64,000 nt of DNA from an uncultured Lachnospiraceae bacterium (GCA_949840915.1 CATKXY010000012.1:1-64000), one strand, 5' to 3'. Shown: positions 8,405 to 18,878, counted from the stretch's first letter. The notes: generated by a model not told the origin, from the letters alone. Made by a program: numbers and translations.

Positions 8405-10156
8405 ATGATTAAGACATTATTAAAACAGGTAAAGGAATTTAAGAAGGATTCGATTCTGACTCCGATCTTTATGATTCTGGAGGTTCTGATGGAGACCCTG
8501 ATCCCTTTTCTGATGGCATCCATGATCGACAAGGGCGTGGATGTGGGCGATCAGGCCTATATCTTCAAGATAGGCGGCGTTATGCTGGTGCTGGCGGCGG
8601 TGGGGCTGTGGGCCGGCATTATGGGCGGCAGATACGGAGCCAGGGCATCTACGGGTTTCGGCAGGAATCTCCGTGAGGCCATGTACCGAAACATCCAAAC
8701 CTTCTCGTTCTCCAATATCGACAAATTTTCCACCGCGGGTCTGGTGACCAGACTTACCACGGATGTGACGAATATTCAGAATGCGTATCAGATGATACTG
8801 CGCATGTGCGTGCGCGCGCCCATCAGTCTGGTCTGTGCCATGGGCATGGCCTTTTTCATTAATGCCCGGGTGGCCAGTATCTATCTGGCGGCAGTATTGA
8901 TCCTGGCAGTATTTTTGTCGCTCATCATCCGTTTTGCCATGCGGTATTTTACGCAGGTGTTTAAAAAGTATGACGATCTGAATGCCAGCGTACAGGAGAA
9001 TGTCACGGCACAGCGCGTGGTGAAGGCCTTTGTGCGGGAGGAGTATGAGATTGATAAATTCCACAAGGCCAGCGGTAATATCTACAATATGTTTGTGAGG
9101 GCGGAGCGCATTCTGGCGCTGAATTCGCCTCTGATGCAGATTACGGTTTATTCCTGTATCCTGCTGATCAGCTGGGTGGGTGCCAAGATGATCGTGGGCG
9201 GTTCCCTGACCACCGGAGAGCTTACCAGCCTTTTGAATTACTGCATGAATATCCTGATGAATCTGATGATGCTGTCCATGGTGTTTGTCATGATCACAAT
9301 GAGTGCTGCCAGCGCCAGACGAATCTGTGAGGTGTTGGATGAGAAAGCGGACCTGACAAATCCCCCGAAACCGGAGCACGAGGTTGCGGACGGCAGCATC
9401 CGTTTTGAACATGTGACTTTCCGCTACAATGAAAACAGCGAGAAGCCTGTATTGGAGAATATCAATCTGGATATCCGGGCCGGCGAGACCATCGGGATTC
9501 TGGGCGGAACCGGAAGCTCCAAGACCAGTCTGGTGAATCTCATCAGCCGTCTCTATGACGTGTCTGAGGGAACGGTGTATGTGGGCGGCAGGGATGTGCG
9601 CGAGTACGATATGGAGGCGCTGCGCAATCAGGTCTCTGTGGTGCTGCAGAAAAATGTATTGTTTTCCGGGACGATTCTCGAGAATCTCCGCTGGGGAGAT
9701 GAGAACGCCACGGAGGAGGACTGCAGGAGAGCGTGCATTCTGGCCTGTGCGGATGAGTTTATCCGGCGGATGCCCGAGGGATACAATACTTATATCGAGC
9801 AGGGCGGTTCCAACGTGTCCGGCGGTCAGAAGCAGAGACTTTGTATCGCCAGAGCACTTTTGAAAAAACCCAAGGTGTTGATCCTCGACGACAGCACCAG
9901 CGCGGTGGACACAGCCACGGACGCAAGAATCCGCAAGGCGTTTGCCGAGGAGATTCCGGACACTACAAAGCTGATTATCGCGCAGAGAATCTCCAGCATC
10001 CAGCATGCGGATCGCATTATCGTCATGGAAAACGGGCGCGTGGATGCGGTGGGCACTCACGAGGAGCTGCTGGAGCATAATGACATATACCGCGAGGTCT
10101 ACGAGGCGCAGACCGGAGGAAGCGGAGACTTTGACGAAAAGGGAGGTGATCTGTAA
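8405..10156 (+). CDS. ABC exporter half-transporter, subunit with degenerate catalytic site
   Basis: 583 aa: an N-terminal six-helix exporter membrane domain (about 15-310) fused to an ATPase domain (about 335-575). The Walker A reads GGTGSSKT, with Ser replacing one Gly. The signature is VSGGQKQ. Walker B reads LILDDSTSAVD, with Asp where the catalytic Glu normally lies. That pattern is the known mark of the non-hydrolysing site of heterodimeric multidrug-type exporters. The partner gene overlaps by one base (TAATG) and has canonical motifs. ATG 8405 is chosen because AAGGAG lies at 8386-8391; an ATG at 8318 would fall inside the upstream palindrome. The substrate is not predictable. Confidence 0.93.
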   Translation: MIKTLLKQVKEFKKDSILTPIFMILEVLMETLIPFLMASMIDKGVDVGDQAYIFKIGGVMLVLAAVGLWAGIMGGRYGARASTGFGRNLREAMYRNIQTFSFSNIDKFSTAGLVTRLTTDVTNIQNAYQMILRMCVRAPISLVCAMGMAFFINARVASIYLAAVLILAVFLSLIIRFAMRYFTQVFKKYDDLNASVQENVTAQRVVKAFVREEYEIDKFHKASGNIYNMFVRAERILALNSPLMQITVYSCILLISWVGAKMIVGGSLTTGELTSLLNYCMNILMNLMMLSMVFVMITMSAASARRICEVLDEKADLTNPPKPEHEVADGSIRFEHVTFRYNENSEKPVLENINLDIRAGETIGILGGTGSSKTSLVNLISRLYDVSEGTVYVGGRDVREYDMEALRNQVSVVLQKNVLFSGTILENLRWGDENATEEDCRRACILACADEFIRRMPEGYNTYIEQGGSNVSGGQKQRLCIARALLKKPKVLILDDSTSAVDTATDARIRKAFAEEIPDTTKLIIAQRISSIQHADRIIVMENGRVDAVGTHEELLEHNDIYREVYEAQTGGSGDFDEKGGDL

Positions 10157-12096
10157 TGGCAGAACAGAAAAGCATGCGCGGACCGGCCTTCGGCCCCGGA
10201 AGACGTCCTCCCATGGGCGCAGGCCCCAGAGTGGAGAATCCCGGGAAGGTATTTAAGCGCATTCTGGGATATGTGTTTCAAAATTACGGCATTCATTGTC
10301 TGATCGTTCTGGCCTGTCTGGTGGGTACCGTGCTGGCCAGCGTGCAGGGAACCTTATTCTTAAAGACTCTGATAGACGATTATATCAAGCCCCTGCTTGA
10401 GCAGGCTGATCCCGATTTTGTACCGCTGTTTCACGCTATGACCAGAGTGGCCGGATTTTATGTGTTAGGAATTATCTGTGCCTATACGCAGGCCAGAATC
10501 ATGGTGAATGTCACTCAGGGTACTATGAAGCGGCTCAGAGACGATATGTTTGCACATATGTCACGGCTGCCCATCAAATATTTTGACACGCACACTCACG
10601 GGGATATCATGTCGGTGTACACCAATGATATCGACACACTGCGGCAGATGATCAGCCAGAGCATTCCACAGATGATCAGCAGTGTCATCACTGTCGTGAG
10701 CGTGCTGGCCAGCATGATCAGCCTGAATATTCCGTTGACGGTTCTGACGCTGGTCATGGTGGGTATCATGCTGTTTACCACCAAGAATGTGGTGGGCAGG
10801 AGCGGAAAGTATTTTAAAGTACAGCAGGAGGCGCTGGGTAAGATCAACGGCTTTATTGAGGAGCGTATGGAGGGACAGAAGGTGGTGAAGGTCTTCTGCC
10901 ACGAGGAGAAGAGCACGGAGGAGTTCAGGGATTTGAACGACGCGCTGTTTGACTGTTCCTACAATGCCAATAAGTTTGCGAATCTGATGGGGCCGATCAA
11001 CGCTCAGCTGGGCAATCTGAGCTATGTGGTGGTGGCCTGCGCGGGAAGCGTGCTGGCGCTGAACGGTATCGGCGGATTTACGCTGGGAGGTCTGGTGAGT
11101 TTCCTGACCTTCAACAGGAGCTTTAACATGCCCATCAATCAGGTGAGCCAGCAGCTCAACAGTATTGTTATGGCACTGGCGGGCGGGAAGCGTGTCTTTG
11201 ATCTTCTGGATGAGGAGGAAGAGACTGACAACGGTTATGTGACGCTGGTCCGCGTGAGGAAAGAAAACGGTGAGCTGGCGGAGTGTGCGGAGCACACCGG
11301 CATGTGGGCGTGGAAGCACACGCATCAGGCGGACGGTTCAGTGGATTATGTGGAGCTGAAGGGCGATGTGGTGTTCGACGGTGTGGATTTCGGCTACACG
11401 GACGACAAGATGGTACTGCACGATATTCGTATGTATGCACAACCGGGTCAGAAGATCGCCTTTGTGGGATCTACGGGTGCGGGCAAGACGACAATCACCA
11501 ATCTGATCAACCGTTTTTATGATATTCAGGACGGCAAGATCCGCTATGACGGAATCAATGTCAATAAGATCAGAAAGGCAGACTTGCGCCGTTCGCTGGG
11601 AATTGTGCTGCAGGATACCCATCTGTTCACGGCCACAGTGCGGGAAAACATCCGTTTCGGCAAGCTGGATGCCACGGACGAGGAGGTCGTTGCGGCGGCA
11701 AAGCTTGCCAATGCGGACGGCTTCATCCGCCAGCTTCCCCAGGGCTACGACACAGTACTCACCGGGGACGGAGCCAATCTGAGCCAGGGTCAGAGACAGC
11801 TTCTGGCCATTGCCAGAGCGGCTGTGGCGGATCCCCCGGTACTGATACTGGACGAGGCGACCAGCTCCATTGATACCCGCACGGAAAAGATTGTGCAGGA
11901 CGGCATGGATAAGCTTATGAGCGGCAGGACGACCTTTGTCATTGCACACAGACTTTCTACAGTGCAGAACAGCGACTGTATCATGGTGCTGGAGCAGGGC
12001 CGTATCATTGAGAGAGGAACCCATGACGAACTGCTGGAGGAGCACGGCAGATATTACCAGCTCTATACCGGAAACGCTATTGCGGATAACGGCTGA
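10156..12096 (+). CDS. ABC exporter half-transporter, catalytic partner
   Basis: 646 aa. A proline/glycine-rich N-terminal extension (about 1-30) is followed by six membrane helices (about 40-345) and an ATPase domain (about 405-640). Walker A is GSTGAGKTT, the signature is LSQGQRQ, and Walker B is LILDEATSSID with the catalytic Glu present. About 45 extra residues, including WAWKHTH, lie between membrane and ATPase domains. With the preceding gene it should form a heterodimeric exporter having one active and one degenerate ATP site. The genes overlap by one base, indicating translational coupling. Confidence 0.94.
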   Translation: MAEQKSMRGPAFGPGRRPPMGAGPRVENPGKVFKRILGYVFQNYGIHCLIVLACLVGTVLASVQGTLFLKTLIDDYIKPLLEQADPDFVPLFHAMTRVAGFYVLGIICAYTQARIMVNVTQGTMKRLRDDMFAHMSRLPIKYFDTHTHGDIMSVYTNDIDTLRQMISQSIPQMISSVITVVSVLASMISLNIPLTVLTLVMVGIMLFTTKNVVGRSGKYFKVQQEALGKINGFIEERMEGQKVVKVFCHEEKSTEEFRDLNDALFDCSYNANKFANLMGPINAQLGNLSYVVVACAGSVLALNGIGGFTLGGLVSFLTFNRSFNMPINQVSQQLNSIVMALAGGKRVFDLLDEEEETDNGYVTLVRVRKENGELAECAEHTGMWAWKHTHQADGSVDYVELKGDVVFDGVDFGYTDDKMVLHDIRMYAQPGQKIAFVGSTGAGKTTITNLINRFYDIQDGKIRYDGINVNKIRKADLRRSLGIVLQDTHLFTATVRENIRFGKLDATDEEVVAAAKLANADGFIRQLPQGYDTVLTGDGANLSQGQRQLLAIARAAVADPPVLILDEATSSIDTRTEKIVQDGMDKLMSGRTTFVIAHRLSTVQNSDCIMVLEQGRIIERGTHDELLEEHGRYYQLYTGNAIADNG

Positions 12097-12119
12097 GGTT
12101 AAATTGTTACGGTCAGCCG
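12090..12119 (+). terminator. Weak hairpin at the end of the exporter operon
   Basis: CGGCTGA (12090-12096, including the stop codon) pairs with TCAGCCG (12113-12119). There is no T-run, so termination is uncertain. The next operon has its own promoter immediately downstream. Confidence 0.3.
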
Positions 12120-12139
12120 GATTGTACGAAGAAAAAAAC

Positions 12140-12167
12140 TTGCAATAGTGGTTTGATATGGTAAAAT
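12140..12167 (+). promoter_or_regulatory. Predicted promoter for the oligopeptide transporter operon
   Basis: TTGCAA (12140-12145), a 16-bp spacer, and TAAAAT (12162-12167) lie about 55 bp upstream of the binding-protein start. Confidence 0.55.
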
Positions 12168-12222
12168 GAGGGAGACAATAGAATAATGAGAGATTTGTTT
12201 GACGAAGAGGAGAAGCAAAAGT

Positions 12223-13749
12223 ATGAAAAAGCGGATCAGCGTTTACTTCATGGCGGCACTTCTGATTATGACTGCACTGGGCGGATGCGCAGGCAGTACG
12301 GGAGAGTCTTCGGAGGATAAGTCCTCAGTAGTTGTAGGAATACAGCAGGATATTGATAGTCTTGACCCACACAAAGCGACTGCGGCAGGAACGAAAGAGA
12401 TTCTGTTCAACATTTTTGAAGGTCTGGTAAAACCCGACCCCAACGGCAATCTGATGAATGCGGTAGCAAGCGGTTACAGCATTTCCGAGGATGGACTGGT
12501 ATACACCTTTACTCTCAGGGAGGGTGTAAAGTTCCATAATGGAGATGAGGTGACGGCGGAGGATGTCAAATATTCTCTGGAGCGCTGCGCAGGAATTTTG
12601 GACGGCACTGCACTTATGTCCACTCTGAGCGCCGAAAAGGGAGGCATTACCAGCGTAGATATTTTGGATTCCCGGACGGTTCAGGTATCGGTGGGCAGTG
12701 CGAACATGGAGCTGATTTACAGCTTCACGGCGGCTATCATCCCCGCGGGCAGCGGAGAGGAAGCCGAGGCGCATCCTGTGGGTACCGGACCGTTTTCTTT
12801 TGTGTCCTATAAGCCCCAGGAAGGGGTTGTGCTGGCAAAGCATGCGGATTACTGGCAGTCGGGGCTTCCCTATCTGGATGAGGTCACATTTAAGATTGTG
12901 AACAGTCCGGACACGGCGCTTCTTGATCTGCAGGGCGGTTCCATCGACATCTATCCCTATCTCACCGATTCCCAGGCGGCGGAGCTCTCCGGCAGCTTTC
13001 AGGTGATGTCTGCACCCTCCAATGTAGTACAGGCACTGTTTTTGAACAATGCCGATGAGACATTGAGCGATGTACGGGTACGTCAGGCAATCTGCTATGC
13101 TCTGGATAAGGACTCTGTGAATGAGTTTGTGTTTGGCGGAAACGGAGCGATCATCAGCTCTGCGATGCTGCCTACCCTGCAGGATTTCTATGTGGACGTC
13201 AATGATGTCTACGGCACGGGGGCCAATGCGGAAAAGGCCAAGGAGCTTTTGGCAGACGCGGGATATGCGGACGGAATCGATCTGGAGATCAAGGTACCTT
13301 CCAATTATGAGGTGCATATGCAGACTGCAGAGGTTGTGGCAGAGCAGCTTAAGGAGGCCGGCATCAACGCGGTAATTGCTCCTGTGGAGTGGGGAACCTG
13401 GCTGGATGAGGTCTACAACGGACGGAACTATCAGGCGACCATCAGCGGTATCACCTGCGATCAGACTCCCGGATATCTGCTGAACAGATTCCAGACGGAG
13501 TCTTCCAAAAACTTTATCAACTATGCCAATGCGGAGTATGATGAGACCTATCTGAAAGCTGCGGCAAGTCTCGATCTGGCTGAGAAGGCAGGGTATTACA
13601 AGGAGCTGCAGAATATGCTGGTGGAGGATGCGGGGACTGCGTTCTTATCCGTTCCTCCGATCACTGTGGCAGTGAAGCCTGAGCTTTCCGGTTATACCTT
13701 CTATCCTGTGTATGTGCAGGATATGAGTGTGGTGCGTTATGCGGATTGA
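12223..13749 (+). CDS. Oligopeptide/nickel-type ABC transporter substrate-binding lipoprotein
   Basis: 508 aa. A lipoprotein signal peptide ends at lipobox LGGC (about residue 20-23), so the mature protein is anchored outside the membrane. The body matches family 5 solute-binding proteins (DppA/OppA/NikA type): VGIQQDIDSLDPHKATAAGT, the YTFTLREGVKFHNGDEVTAEDVKYSLER block, and a late VEWGTWLDEVYNGRNY segment. Family members bind peptides, nickel chelates or similar ligands; the ligand cannot be fixed from sequence. ATG 12223 places the lysine-rich n-region correctly. It is the first gene of a five-domain importer operon (binding protein, two permeases, fused ATPases). Confidence 0.93.
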   Translation: MKKRISVYFMAALLIMTALGGCAGSTGESSEDKSSVVVGIQQDIDSLDPHKATAAGTKEILFNIFEGLVKPDPNGNLMNAVASGYSISEDGLVYTFTLREGVKFHNGDEVTAEDVKYSLERCAGILDGTALMSTLSAEKGGITSVDILDSRTVQVSVGSANMELIYSFTAAIIPAGSGEEAEAHPVGTGPFSFVSYKPQEGVVLAKHADYWQSGLPYLDEVTFKIVNSPDTALLDLQGGSIDIYPYLTDSQAAELSGSFQVMSAPSNVVQALFLNNADETLSDVRVRQAICYALDKDSVNEFVFGGNGAIISSAMLPTLQDFYVDVNDVYGTGANAEKAKELLADAGYADGIDLEIKVPSNYEVHMQTAEVVAEQLKEAGINAVIAPVEWGTWLDEVYNGRNYQATISGITCDQTPGYLLNRFQTESSKNFINYANAEYDETYLKAAASLDLAEKAGYYKELQNMLVEDAGTAFLSVPPITVAVKPELSGYTFYPVYVQDMSVVRYAD

Positions 13750-13808
13750 TACGGATAAAGTACGGTAACAAAAGATTATAAGTTGTAAGAATGCGAAAGG
13801 AGGCGGCA

Positions 13809-14768
13809 ATGCAATACTTTGGTAAGAAAACGGTTACTCTCATTATGACATTGTTCCTGGTATCTGTCGCCGCCTTCCTCGCTTTTCAGATCATTCCGGG
13901 TGATGTAGTGGGTTCTATTCTGGGTACGGAGGCCACTCCGGAGAGAGAGGCCAAACTTCGGGAGGAGCTGGGCTTTAATGACCCGCCTGTGGTGCGGTAC
14001 ATGAACTGGATAACAGGCGTGCTGCGGGGGGATCTGGGGAAGAGCTGGCGCTATTCCAAGTCCATGAATGAGATGATGCCGGTGGCGGAACTCATCGGGG
14101 ACAAGCTTCCCGTGACATTGTGGCTGGCGGTGCTCTCCGTGCTACTAATTGTCATTGTTTCTGTTCCGCTTGGCGTATTCTGGGCGAAAAGCCGCGGCCG
14201 GGCGGCTGACGCTGTCTTCAGTGTGCTGACTCAGACGGCCATGGCGGTGCCTTCCTTCTTTTTGGGAATTTTGGTGACTTATCTGTTTGGCATGGTACTC
14301 AGATGGTTTACTCCCGGAGGATATGTGAGCTATCAGGATAATTTCGTGGGTTTTCTGGGATATCTGATCTTTCCGGCGCTGTCCGTGGCGGTTCCGAAGA
14401 TTGCTATGACGGCCCGGTTTCTGCGCAATTCCCTGCTCACGGAGATGAGTTCCGATTATGTGCGGACAGCCCGCAGCAAGGGCGCAACAGAGCAGAGGGT
14501 GATGTATGGACATGTGCTGCGCAACGCATTGATGCCGGTGGTGACGTTTCTGGGCATGATCATTGCCGAGATCGTTGCGGGCAGTATCGTTGTGGAGCAG
14601 GTATTCGGACTGCCCGGCGTGGGTAGACTGCTGATCAGTTCCATTTCCACCAGAGATCTTCCGGTGGTGGAGATTCTGGTGCTGTATATCACGGCGGTGG
14701 TGATCGTGGTCTATTTTCTGGTGGATATTGTCTATCGCATGATTGATCCCAGGATCAGTCATAAATGA
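13809..14768 (+). CDS. Oligopeptide-type ABC transporter permease, DppB family
   Basis: 319 aa with six predicted membrane helices. The early FQIIPGDVVGSILG and the EAA-like loop reading RTARSKGATEQRVMYGHVLRNAL are typical of DppB-type permeases. AGGAGG at about 13798-13803 supports ATG 13809; an ATG at 13791 lies ahead of that RBS. The gene is second in the importer operon. Its stop overlaps an ATG of the downstream reading frame. Confidence 0.94.
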   Translation: MQYFGKKTVTLIMTLFLVSVAAFLAFQIIPGDVVGSILGTEATPEREAKLREELGFNDPPVVRYMNWITGVLRGDLGKSWRYSKSMNEMMPVAELIGDKLPVTLWLAVLSVLLIVIVSVPLGVFWAKSRGRAADAVFSVLTQTAMAVPSFFLGILVTYLFGMVLRWFTPGGYVSYQDNFVGFLGYLIFPALSVAVPKIAMTARFLRNSLLTEMSSDYVRTARSKGATEQRVMYGHVLRNALMPVVTFLGMIIAEIVAGSIVVEQVFGLPGVGRLLISSISTRDLPVVEILVLYITAVVIVVYFLVDIVYRMIDPRISHK

Positions 14769-14821
14769 GCATAAAAGCGGACGCATCCCAATGGAATCGT
14801 TGGCGCCGCACAGGAGTCAGT

Positions 14822-15685
14822 ATGACACAGGATGAAAGCAGGACAAAAGTGTATAGGCTGAAAGGCTTGAAACAGAGAGGAAATCCCTATCTGTGGATCG
14901 GTCTTTTCATGACGGGAACCGCGGTGCTCATGGCACTTGTGGGATTTTTCTGGACACCCTGCAGCACTACCGCCATGTCCGCCGCGGAGCGTTTTTGCGC
15001 GCCGTCTCCCGGCCATCCTTTCGGCACGGACAATTTCGGCAGGGATATTCTGTCCCGGGTGATGAAGGGAGCCGGAAGCACAATCTTTATCAGCAGTCTG
15101 GTGGTATTTTTTTCCGGGGGGCTGGGCATTGTGATCGGCGCGCTCACCGGGTATTTCGGGGGACTTTTGGATGAGATCGTCATGCGCTTCACGGATGCGG
15201 TAAATGGATTCCCCAGCATTTTGCTGGCGCTGGTGATGATCAGTATTCTGGGGAGTGGGAAAAAGAATCTGATTCTGTCGCTGGGCATTGTCTTTACGCC
15301 CAGCTTTGTACGCATTGTGAGAAGCGAGTTTATCCGGCTTCGGGATGCGGACTATATCAGCCGGGCCAGACTGATGGGTGTGGGAAGGCTGCGGATTTTG
15401 TTTGTGCATATTCTGCCCAATATTTTCTCCACTTTCTGGGTATCTGTGATGATTGGCTTCAACAACGGTATTCTGGCAGAGTCCGGCATGAGTTATCTGG
15501 GGATCGGCGTGAGGCCGCCTGATGCCAGTCTGGGCGAAATGCTTTCGGATGCCCAGGGGTATCTGCTGCGTGCGCCGTGGTATGCGCTGGCTCCGGGGCT
15601 GACCATTGTGTGGATCGTGCTGGGTTTCTCGCTTCTGGGAGAAGGAATCCGGCAGAGTTCAGGGGAGGCGTCGGATGGAAGATAG
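14822..15685 (+). CDS. Oligopeptide-type ABC transporter permease, DppC family
   Basis: 287 aa with five to six membrane helices. The DppC marks are HPFGTDNFGRDILSRV at about residues 62-77, the EAA loop YISRARLMGVGRLRILFVHILP, split around a conserved glycine, and MSYLGIGVRPPDASLGEML. ATG 14822 has AGGAG 5 bp upstream; a longer start at 14765 overlapping the previous stop (ATGA) is possible and would add 19 residues. The 3' end overlaps the ATPase gene by 11 bp. Confidence 0.92.
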   Translation: MTQDESRTKVYRLKGLKQRGNPYLWIGLFMTGTAVLMALVGFFWTPCSTTAMSAAERFCAPSPGHPFGTDNFGRDILSRVMKGAGSTIFISSLVVFFSGGLGIVIGALTGYFGGLLDEIVMRFTDAVNGFPSILLALVMISILGSGKKNLILSLGIVFTPSFVRIVRSEFIRLRDADYISRARLMGVGRLRILFVHILPNIFSTFWVSVMIGFNNGILAESGMSYLGIGVRPPDASLGEMLSDAQGYLLRAPWYALAPGLTIVWIVLGFSLLGEGIRQSSGEASDGR

Positions 15686-17312
15686 AGTCGGGATGTTCCC
15701 AAAAAATGAAAATCCTATGATTCAAATACAGAATCTGTCCGTGTGTTTCGGCGGCACGGAAGCCGTGAAAAATGTAGATCTGGAGATCGCAAGAGGAGAG
15801 ATTCTGGGGGTGGTAGGAGAATCCGGTTCCGGCAAGTCGGTGACTGCGCTGACGGTAATGGGACTGCTCTCAGAGAGCGGGAGAATTACCTCAGGGCGGG
15901 TGATCTTTGACAAGGATGTGTTGATTGAGTCGGGAGAGCGGCTGAACCGGGCTTTGTACCGGAGGTATCAGGGGCAGCGGATGTCCATGGTGTTCCAGGA
16001 GCCTATGACCTCGCTCAATCCCACCCGCAGGGTGGGAGCGCAGGTGGAGGAGATGCTGATGCTCCACACGGAGCTTCCAAGGCAGCAGTGGCGGGAGAAG
16101 GTGCTGGAAAGTTTTGTTTCCGTGGGACTAAGGGATGTGGAACAGCTCTATAACTGCTATCCCCATCAGCTCTCCGGGGGGATGCGCCAGAGGGTGATGA
16201 TCGCCATGGCAGTGATTCTGCACCCGGATCTGATCGTGGCCGACGAGCCTACCACGGCTTTGGATGTCACTGTCCAGAATCAGATCATTGCTCTTTTGCG
16301 GGAGATCAATCAGAAGGAGCACAACGCCATGCTCTTTATCACGCATGACTTAAATCTGGCAAGACGGCTCTGTCACAGAATTGCGGTGATGAAGGACGGC
16401 AGGGTGGTGGAGACACAGTCTGCAAAAGATATTTTTGAGAATCCCCGGGAGGAATACACCAGAAGCTTGATACAGGCGGTACCCACGCGTGTGCGGTGTA
16501 AGGCCCGGCCGGGAGAGAGCGCGACGGGTACGGGAAGCGCGGTTTCCGGGGAGATACGTCGTCCGGTTCTCGAAGTACATGATTTGAATGTGTATTATCA
16601 GGAGGGGACAAACAGCCTTTTTGGCCGCAGAAAACGGCGCCGTGTGGTCTCGGGAGCGGACTTTGTGTTATATCCCGGCGAGGTCATGGGGCTTGTGGGA
16701 GAGAGCGGCTGCGGTAAGAGTTCGCTGTCCAAGGCCATACTCGGCATGAACAGGAATGTGGAGGGTGAGATCAGGCATTTTTCGACAAGACCGCAGATGA
16801 TCTTTCAGGACCCTTACAGCAGTCTCAATCCCAGCAGGACCGTGGGCTGGCTTTTACAGGAACCGCTGCGTGCGGCGGGACGTCTGGACAAGTCCCGGCA
16901 GATGTCGGAGGCGGATATGCGTGCGGCGGCCTGTGATATGCTGCGGAGAGTGGGGCTGGACGAGAGCTGTATGAACAGAAAACCTTCGCAGCTCTCCGGA
17001 GGACAGCGACAGCGGATCAGTATCGGTCAGGCTCTGATCACCAGGCCGGGATTTGTGATCGCGGACGAGCCGGTATCTGCGCTGGATGTAACGCTTCAGG
17101 CCCAGATTATGGAGCTCATGCAGCGTCTCCAGGAGGAGCTGGGCGTGGCATACTTGTTTATTTCTCATGATATCAATGTGGTATACCGGATGAGTGACCG
17201 TATCATGGTCATGAAGGACGGAGAGATCGTGGAACAGGGAGATACGGAGGAGTTGTTCGCCCATCCCAGGGAAGCGTATACAAAACTGTTGCTGCAGGAG
17301 GACTTGGAATAA
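15675..17312 (+). CDS. Fused oligopeptide ABC transporter ATPases (DppD-DppF in one chain)
   Basis: 545 aa containing two complete ATPase domains. The first (about 15-265) has Walker A GESGSGKS, signature LSGGMRQ and Walker [12 protein letters not shown]. The second (about 295-540) has Walker [10 protein letters not shown], signature LSGGQRQ and Walker [12 protein letters not shown]. Canonical systems encode DppD and DppF separately; here a single chain would serve both permeases. ATG 15675 has AGGGGAGG at 15661-15668 and overlaps the permease gene by 11 bp. The domain-end segment expected for DppD ([11 protein letters not shown]) is present before the linker. Confidence 0.94.
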   Translation: MEDRVGMFPKNENPMIQIQNLSVCFGGTEAVKNVDLEIARGEILGVVGESGSGKSVTALTVMGLLSESGRITSGRVIFDKDVLIESGERLNRALYRRYQGQRMSMVFQEPMTSLNPTRRVGAQVEEMLMLHTELPRQQWREKVLESFVSVGLRDVEQLYNCYPHQLSGGMRQRVMIAMAVILHPDLIVADEPTTALDVTVQNQIIALLREINQKEHNAMLFITHDLNLARRLCHRIAVMKDGRVVETQSAKDIFENPREEYTRSLIQAVPTRVRCKARPGESATGTGSAVSGEIRRPVLEVHDLNVYYQEGTNSLFGRRKRRRVVSGADFVLYPGEVMGLVGESGCGKSSLSKAILGMNRNVEGEIRHFSTRPQMIFQDPYSSLNPSRTVGWLLQEPLRAAGRLDKSRQMSEADMRAAACDMLRRVGLDESCMNRKPSQLSGGQRQRISIGQALITRPGFVIADEPVSALDVTLQAQIMELMQRLQEELGVAYLFISHDINVVYRMSDRIMVMKDGEIVEQGDTEELFAHPREAYTKLLLQEDLE

Positions 17313-17326
17313 GCACACTATAAAAT

Positions 17327-17371
17327 AAACCTCCGAACCATGCAGTTGATCCTGCATCAGTTTGGAGGTTT
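17327..17371. terminator. Bidirectional terminator between convergent genes
   Basis: AAACCTCCGAAC (17327-17338) pairs with GTTTGGAGGTTT (17360-17371) with one G-T pair, and an inner TGCAG/CTGCA extends the hairpin. It lies between the ATPase gene (+) and the chemoreceptor gene (-). The T-rich tail is better on the minus strand. Confidence 0.75.
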
Positions 17372-17449
17372 ACATATTGCTTAGGACAGTTCTTTATGTT
17401 AGTGCGCAAAGTCATCTCCCGCCTGCATGATGGCGGATCCTGTTTGCCG

Positions 17450-18856
17450 TCAGATTTCTTCTATCTTGGAGAAGTTTGTATCTCCGGTGGAGGCAATGAC
17501 TTTCTTCAGATCCTTCAGCGCCGATACAAATTTAGGATATGCGGCATAGGCAAGCTGGAAATGCCGGAATGCTTCCTCGCGGTTTCCGCTGTCCTTGGCA
17601 TGCCAGGAGTCCACCGCGTGGACATGAATCTCCTCGTGGTATTTGGCGGCCTGTTTGAATGCAGAGGAGCCGGTGATGCGGGAGTCTGTCTGTGCAGCCA
17701 CCCATTTGCCGAATTTGCAGCCTTTGGGATTGTTGACCTGTTCCAGCTTAAGCGTCTCAAAGTCGGCCAGATTATTGTAAATACGCCAGGTAAAGATCAG
17801 ATGGTCAATCTCATATACCGTGATCCAGTCCTGTGTGTAAAGCTTCGCGCGGCGTCTGGCCACGTCGGAGCGGAGATTGTCGATGAGGCGGGAGATCTTG
17901 TACATATGAGCGCCGGTACCCACGCAGCCCTTGGACAAGTCTTCGTAGCTGGCGGCAATGGTGTCTATGGAGGCGACAAAGGCTTCCGTCAGAGCGGACT
18001 GCGTATTGATCTCGCCGTAAATATGGTCGATCTCGGAGCTCACCAGCTTCATGTTTTCGTTCATGTGCTCCATGCTCTCCAGAGAGTGGTGAATGCTTGC
18101 ATTGCCGGAAGCCAGCTGCTCGGCGGTGGAGTTGATGGACTCCGCCAGACTGGAGATGCCGTCCAGCAGCTCGCGCACATAAGTCATGGCGTCCTCGGCA
18201 GACTGTGTGGTGTTGGCGGAGAGTTCCTTTACCTGGTTTGCAACCACGGCAAAGCCTTTCCCTGCCTCGCCTGCCCGGGCGGCCTCTATAGAGGCGTTCA
18301 GAGCAAGCAGTCCGCTCTTGCTGGCAACCTTTTTAACAATATCAATAATCTCGTTGATCTTGGCGGCTTTTGCCTGAAAATCAGCGATCTGGTCATTGAT
18401 CCGGAGCACGCTGGACACGGAAGCGTCCACGGTGCGGATGCTGGCGTTCATGTCCACCACGCAGGAGTCGGCGTCCTCCATGACATTGTGAGTCTTTTCC
18501 TGAATCGTATAGACTGCATTCTGGATATTCTGAACAGAGGTCCCAAGCTCCTGGCTGGATCCCTGCATGTCGTTGATGGCAGTAGTCTGTGAATTGACCT
18601 GCTCTATCATATCTTTGACGCAGCTGCTGTCACCGATCAGAGTCATTGAGTCATTGAGACGCATGACAAAATTATTGTTCAGCTGTACAAAGCTGCCTAA
18701 CACCTGATTATATTTTGCAGCCAGCTGGGGATCCTGGAATTGGCTGAGATCAGCCGGAGAAAAATCGCCGGCAATGGCTTTGTCCATCCATTCTATCAAC
18801 AGAGTATTATCTGTAATGACTGCGTTTTTCTCTTTCTTTCCTTTACTGCCAAACAT
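17450..18856 (-). CDS. Soluble methyl-accepting chemoreceptor with C-terminal CZB zinc-binding domain
   Basis: 468 aa with no transmembrane segment or periplasmic sensor domain. The middle forms a long coiled-coil MCP signalling domain, with the hairpin tip region reading [20 protein letters not shown] followed by [11 protein letters not shown]. Residues about 345-445 match the CZB domain: [17 protein letters not shown], and later histidines in a HVHAVDSWH context, giving the three-His/one-Cys zinc site. CZB receptors are known to sense zinc or zinc-linked oxidants such as hypochlorite in the cytoplasm. GGAGGTG precedes the ATG. The gene is divergent from the calcium ATPase, and no other chemotaxis genes lie in the window. 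Confidence 0.93.
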   Translation of the reverse strand: MFGSKGKKEKNAVITDNTLLIEWMDKAIAGDFSPADLSQFQDPQLAAKYNQVLGSFVQLNNNFVMRLNDSMTLIGDSSCVKDMIEQVNSQTTAINDMQGSSQELGTSVQNIQNAVYTIQEKTHNVMEDADSCVVDMNASIRTVDASVSSVLRINDQIADFQAKAAKINEIIDIVKKVASKSGLLALNASIEAARAGEAGKGFAVVANQVKELSANTTQSAEDAMTYVRELLDGISSLAESINSTAEQLASGNASIHHSLESMEHMNENMKLVSSEIDHIYGEINTQSALTEAFVASIDTIAASYEDLSKGCVGTGAHMYKISRLIDNLRSDVARRRAKLYTQDWITVYEIDHLIFTWRIYNNLADFETLKLEQVNNPKGCKFGKWVAAQTDSRITGSSAFKQAAKYHEEIHVHAVDSWHAKDSGNREEAFRHFQLAYAAYPKFVSALKDLKKVIASTGDTNFSKIEEI

Positions 18857-18878
18857 AAATTCACCTCCGGGATGTCAT

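Noticed and set aside
8420..10078. A 552-residue open frame on the minus strand opposite the ABC exporter gene
   Set aside because: It is antisense to a clear ABC exporter, rich in His/Gln/Arg with no family signature or RBS. It is a codon-bias shadow.
17396..18592. A 398-residue open frame on the plus strand opposite the chemoreceptor
   Set aside because: The minus-strand frame has an unmistakable MCP and CZB domain and a good RBS; the plus-strand frame has neither domain nor RBS.
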